64,000 nt of DNA from CAKZQX01 sp034437035 (GTDB taxonomy: Bacteria; Chloroflexota; Chloroflexia; Chloroflexales; Chloroflexaceae), in assembly GCA_034437035.1 (NCBI GenBank), contig DAOTUI010000310.1:21545-85544 (forward strand), in the 5' to 3' direction. The position numbers were made by a program, and so were the translations under genes. The notes under the pieces are model-generated. The model did no database searches, was not told where the DNA came from, and was given only the letters and a program-made list of their open reading frames with translations. This document shows, piece after piece, positions 61,658 to 64,000 of the stretch. Each line of letters opens with the position of its first letter. Positions within the stretch are counted from its first letter, which is position 1.

Positions 61658-62207
61658 GATGTTTGCGTTATTTATGCAGGATGCCCAGCGCTGGTATGTC
61701 ATGGGGCAGATCACACCGCGTGAGCAGATTACGCTCCAGGTGTTGCCGGCACTGCTCTACCGGCATACCTCCTTACGTGCCATGGCCTGGTTCCGTTTTG
61801 GATCATGGTGCCGGCGCAACCGCATCCCCCTGCTGCCAGGGATGATTCAGCGCCGGATTCAGCGTCACTATGGACTGGATATCCTGATCGGGGCAGATAT
61901 TGCCGGCGGCTTATATATTGCCCACACGCATGGAACGGTTGTAGCACCGGGACGTATTGGCCGGAATTGCAGTATTATCGCTGCCGTCACCATCGGCATG
62001 CGCAACGAGTGGGCCTTCCCGCAGATTGGCGACAATGTCTTTATCGGTGCCGGCGCGCGTGTGCTCGGCGGCATTACCATCGGTGATTATGCTATGATTG
62101 GCGCAAACGCTGTCGTTATTCACGATGTACCCGAAGGAGCGACGGCTATCGGTATTCCAGCTCGCGTCGTGCGTTTTAACCATGAAATGCTGGGAGAAGC
62201 GGTATGA
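61575..62207 (+). CDS. Serine O-acetyltransferase-like hexapeptide protein
   Basis: The product is 210 aa. A basic helical N-terminal part (about 1-90) is followed by LDILIGADIAGGLYIAHTHGTVV and RIGRNCSIIAAVTIG, as in CysE-like and colanic-acid acetyltransferases, and DNVFIGAGARVLGGITIGDYAMIGANAVV. The His of AHTHG is the expected catalytic residue. GAGGGAG precedes the ATG at 61575, inside the GT2 gene, so translation is coupled. In a polysaccharide locus it is more likely a sugar acetyltransferase than a cysteine-biosynthesis enzyme. Confidence 0.85.
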   Translation: MNSVVEKNFWHRLRRRKQTKTKSASLGEMFALFMQDAQRWYVMGQITPREQITLQVLPALLYRHTSLRAMAWFRFGSWCRRNRIPLLPGMIQRRIQRHYGLDILIGADIAGGLYIAHTHGTVVAPGRIGRNCSIIAAVTIGMRNEWAFPQIGDNVFIGAGARVLGGITIGDYAMIGANAVVIHDVPEGATAIGIPARVVRFNHEMLGEAV

Positions 62208-63313
62208 TACGCGCAACGTTTGTTATGGAACAACATCTTGGGCATCAGACCTATTATCACAATCTGCGGCGCTTTGTCGATCAGTCTGTGCAAATTGAGG
62301 CACGTTGGGTACCGGTCACATATAAAAAACCAGGAAGTATATGGGGGTATTTCACGTTTTTGTCTACGAATATACGTGGTACGCTCCAGGGCCGTGCCGA
62401 GATATTGCAGGGGTTGAGCCAGACGAAAAGTGATGTGGTATTTTTTAACACGCAGGTACCGGCCGCCCTGGGCGGCAGTCGAGTATCGCGCCGACCCTAT
62501 GTTATCAGCACCGATATTACCCCGATCCAGTATGATCAGATGAGCCGACAGTACGGGCATCGTCCGGATCGACCTGGTCCCATCCAGCGCTACAAACATC
62601 AGGTCAATGTAAGACTCCTGCGCAACGCCGCACGGCTCCTACCCTGGTCCACCTGGACGCGGGACTCGCTCATTACCGACTATGGCGTGGCGCCGGAACG
62701 GATTGAAGTCATCCCGCCCGGTGTCGATACTGATCTGTTGACACCCGGAACAGAGCAGACCAACGGACCACTCCGCATTCTGTTCGTCGGGGGCGATCTC
62801 CACCGGAAGGGGGGCGACCTGCTGCTGCGTGCCTTTCAGGAACTGCCGTCCGGCATGGCCGAACTGCACCTGGTAACCCGCACACCGGTCTCTCCCACCG
62901 CAGGTATTCGCGCATACCACAATCTTCAACCCAACTCGCCCGAGTTAATCCGGTTGTTTCAAACCTCCGATGTGTTTGTCTTGCCCACCGCGGCCGAAGC
63001 CTTTGGCATTGCCGCTGCCGAGGCCAGTGCTGCCGGCCTCGCCACCATTGCCACAGCAGTTGGTGGATTGACCGATATTGTTGTCGATGGCGAAACCGGT
63101 TTTCTCTTGCCGCCGGGCGATCTGGAGACGCTGGTGGCGCGGTTACGCCTGCTGGCCACTGATCCCGCGCTGCGTAGACGCCTGGGCCAGACCGCGCGCC
63201 GACGGGCTGAAACCTGTTTTAATGCCCACCGCAATGCCGAACGCGTGATTTCTTGTCTTCTGGAGGTAGTAGAAACAAAGCAAGATGAAAGCAAAGAAGT
63301 CTGGTCAGCATAA
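62204..63313 (+). CDS. Glycosyltransferase family 4
   Basis: The 369-aa product is a GT-B enzyme. It has GVAPERIEVIPPGVDTDLL, LRILFVGGDLHRKGGDLLLRAF, then LPTAAEAFGIAAAEASAAGLATIATAVGG with the complete E-x7-E donor motif, and GETGFLLPPGD. The N-terminal acceptor domain is less conserved. The ATG overlaps the stop of the acetyltransferase gene (ATGA), so the last genes are one transcript. It overlaps the following lipoprotein gene by 29 bp. Confidence 0.92.
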   Translation: MIRATFVMEQHLGHQTYYHNLRRFVDQSVQIEARWVPVTYKKPGSIWGYFTFLSTNIRGTLQGRAEILQGLSQTKSDVVFFNTQVPAALGGSRVSRRPYVISTDITPIQYDQMSRQYGHRPDRPGPIQRYKHQVNVRLLRNAARLLPWSTWTRDSLITDYGVAPERIEVIPPGVDTDLLTPGTEQTNGPLRILFVGGDLHRKGGDLLLRAFQELPSGMAELHLVTRTPVSPTAGIRAYHNLQPNSPELIRLFQTSDVFVLPTAAEAFGIAAAEASAAGLATIATAVGGLTDIVVDGETGFLLPPGDLETLVARLRLLATDPALRRRLGQTARRRAETCFNAHRNAERVISCLLEVVETKQDESKEVWSA

Positions 63314-64000
63314 CCCTCTCCCACAACTTGCTCAGTGGAGCACATTTTTGTTAGTTGTCGGTTTCTTCTTCCTTGGATGTTATTCATCTTTAAGTAGTGA
63401 TACACCAATGCCGTCACCAACTATTTCAGACCTGTTTCGCCGACAGGAAATGGTTTATGTAGATGCCGCCACTATCCGCGCCGATATTGCAAATAATTCT
63501 ATCGTGAGTGAATTCGCCCCGCCTCCTATCGCAGGCATGGCTGCAGAAGATACGAAAAACGGGCAGAACGGTGAGAACACCAATCTTGATCCGGACACTA
63601 CATTCTGGTGCAACCGGCGATCCGGCAGCAGATAGCCAAGGCCAGACGACACCAGCAACGAATGCAACACAGCACAGTACCCCGGAACACTTATCAGCAG
63701 AAGATGCGCCGATTGTCGTTTCTACAAGCGTACACATTACAGAAGTTGAAGAAGCCTCGGGTAGTACCGCCACAAACAAACCTGACATAGAGAATACACC
63801 TGCATCCGAAGCAGCAGCCGGCAGCGCACATACCCCAACTCAGGAAATCTTAACTACTGAACAGTCAGGCACTTCACCGAGCGACACAGGCAGCGGCAGT
63901 CCATCAGTAACAGATCGACCTGAAACTATGGCGCATCTCATAGATGGTGCCGCAGTGCCGGCGGGTGAAGCGGCACGAACACTCAGCGATACGGCGCTTG
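63285..64000 (+). pseudogene. Lipoprotein gene with apparent single-base frameshift, running off the window
   Basis: The ATG at 63285 opens a protein with a lipoprotein signal (TFLLVVGFFFLGCYSS) and a SPTISDLFRRQEM segment. The frame stops at 63633-63635. From about 63604 the +1 frame is open to the window end and reads a Thr/Ser/Ala-rich linker (SGATGDPAADSQGQTTPATN and on) much like the linkers of the other secreted proteins here. Removing one T at 63603-63604 joins the frames as NLDPDTT-SGATGDPAAD. Either the gene is damaged, the base is a sequencing error, or frameshifting occurs. The function of the distal part is unseen. Confidence 0.65.

Overview
The window is most likely a chromosomal segment from a member of the Chloroflexota, possibly Chloroflexales or Roseiflexineae. 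The evidence is the mid-to-high GC content, the secreted proteins with Thr/Pro linkers and a recurring FLPL/YLPF segment, a DUF3160-type lipoprotein, an EGR-repeat Rpn/DUF4351-type protein, long PAS/GAF hybrid kinases and many intergenic palindromes. No rRNA, tRNA, CRISPR array or complete insertion sequence was found. The genus is not established.

Left part (1 to 25 kb). Minus-strand genes encode a DUF3160-like lipoprotein (cut by the window edge), a six-repeat secreted protein and an M50-type membrane metalloprotease. A plus-strand pair follows: an oligopeptide-type ABC binding lipoprotein that overlaps a membrane-anchored P-loop ATPase. Next is a minus-strand signalling operon of hybrid kinase, single receiver, and Hpt-REC-REC-GGDEF diguanylate cyclase. 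Scattered housekeeping and small genes come after it: CBS protein, HAD phosphatase, Rpn-like protein with a broken tandem partial copy, GT4 glycosyltransferase, hot-dog thioesterase, a standalone protein with GspE-N/MshEN-like repeats, a coiled coil with a J-like tail, gatA and a CoA-binding protein.

Middle (25 to 36.6 kb). A SAM methyltransferase and a NarL-type kinase lie on the plus strand. Opposite them is a four-gene minus-strand signalling operon: a 1292-aa multi-PAS kinase with a degenerate receiver, an Rcp1-like receiver, a REC-GAF-HD-GYP phosphodiesterase, and a REC-PAS-PAS-GAF-HisKA_3 kinase. The last two share a duplicated N-terminal half.

Right part (37 to 64 kb). This is a plus-strand exopolysaccharide locus of the Wzx/Wzy type. 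It holds a CDP-sugar start (rfbF, an SDR and three C-methyltransferase-family proteins), two very large secreted repeat proteins, Wzz, Wzx, a CpsD-like protein that has lost its P-loop lysine, a 47-aa membrane protein, Wzy, three hexapeptide acyltransferases, one GT2, one GT4 and a frameshifted lipoprotein running off the end. No initiating phosphoglycosyltransferase was seen.

Two families of non-coding repeat stand out. One is a roughly 200-bp element of three nested inverted repeats around a 19 to 25-bp hairpin. It has five full-length copies plus one copy lacking its left arms, and further hairpin-less or partial remnants. Its core hairpins differ between copies yet stay base-paired. The other is a 113-bp MITE with two copies, 111/113 identical, each flanked by a 3-bp direct repeat.
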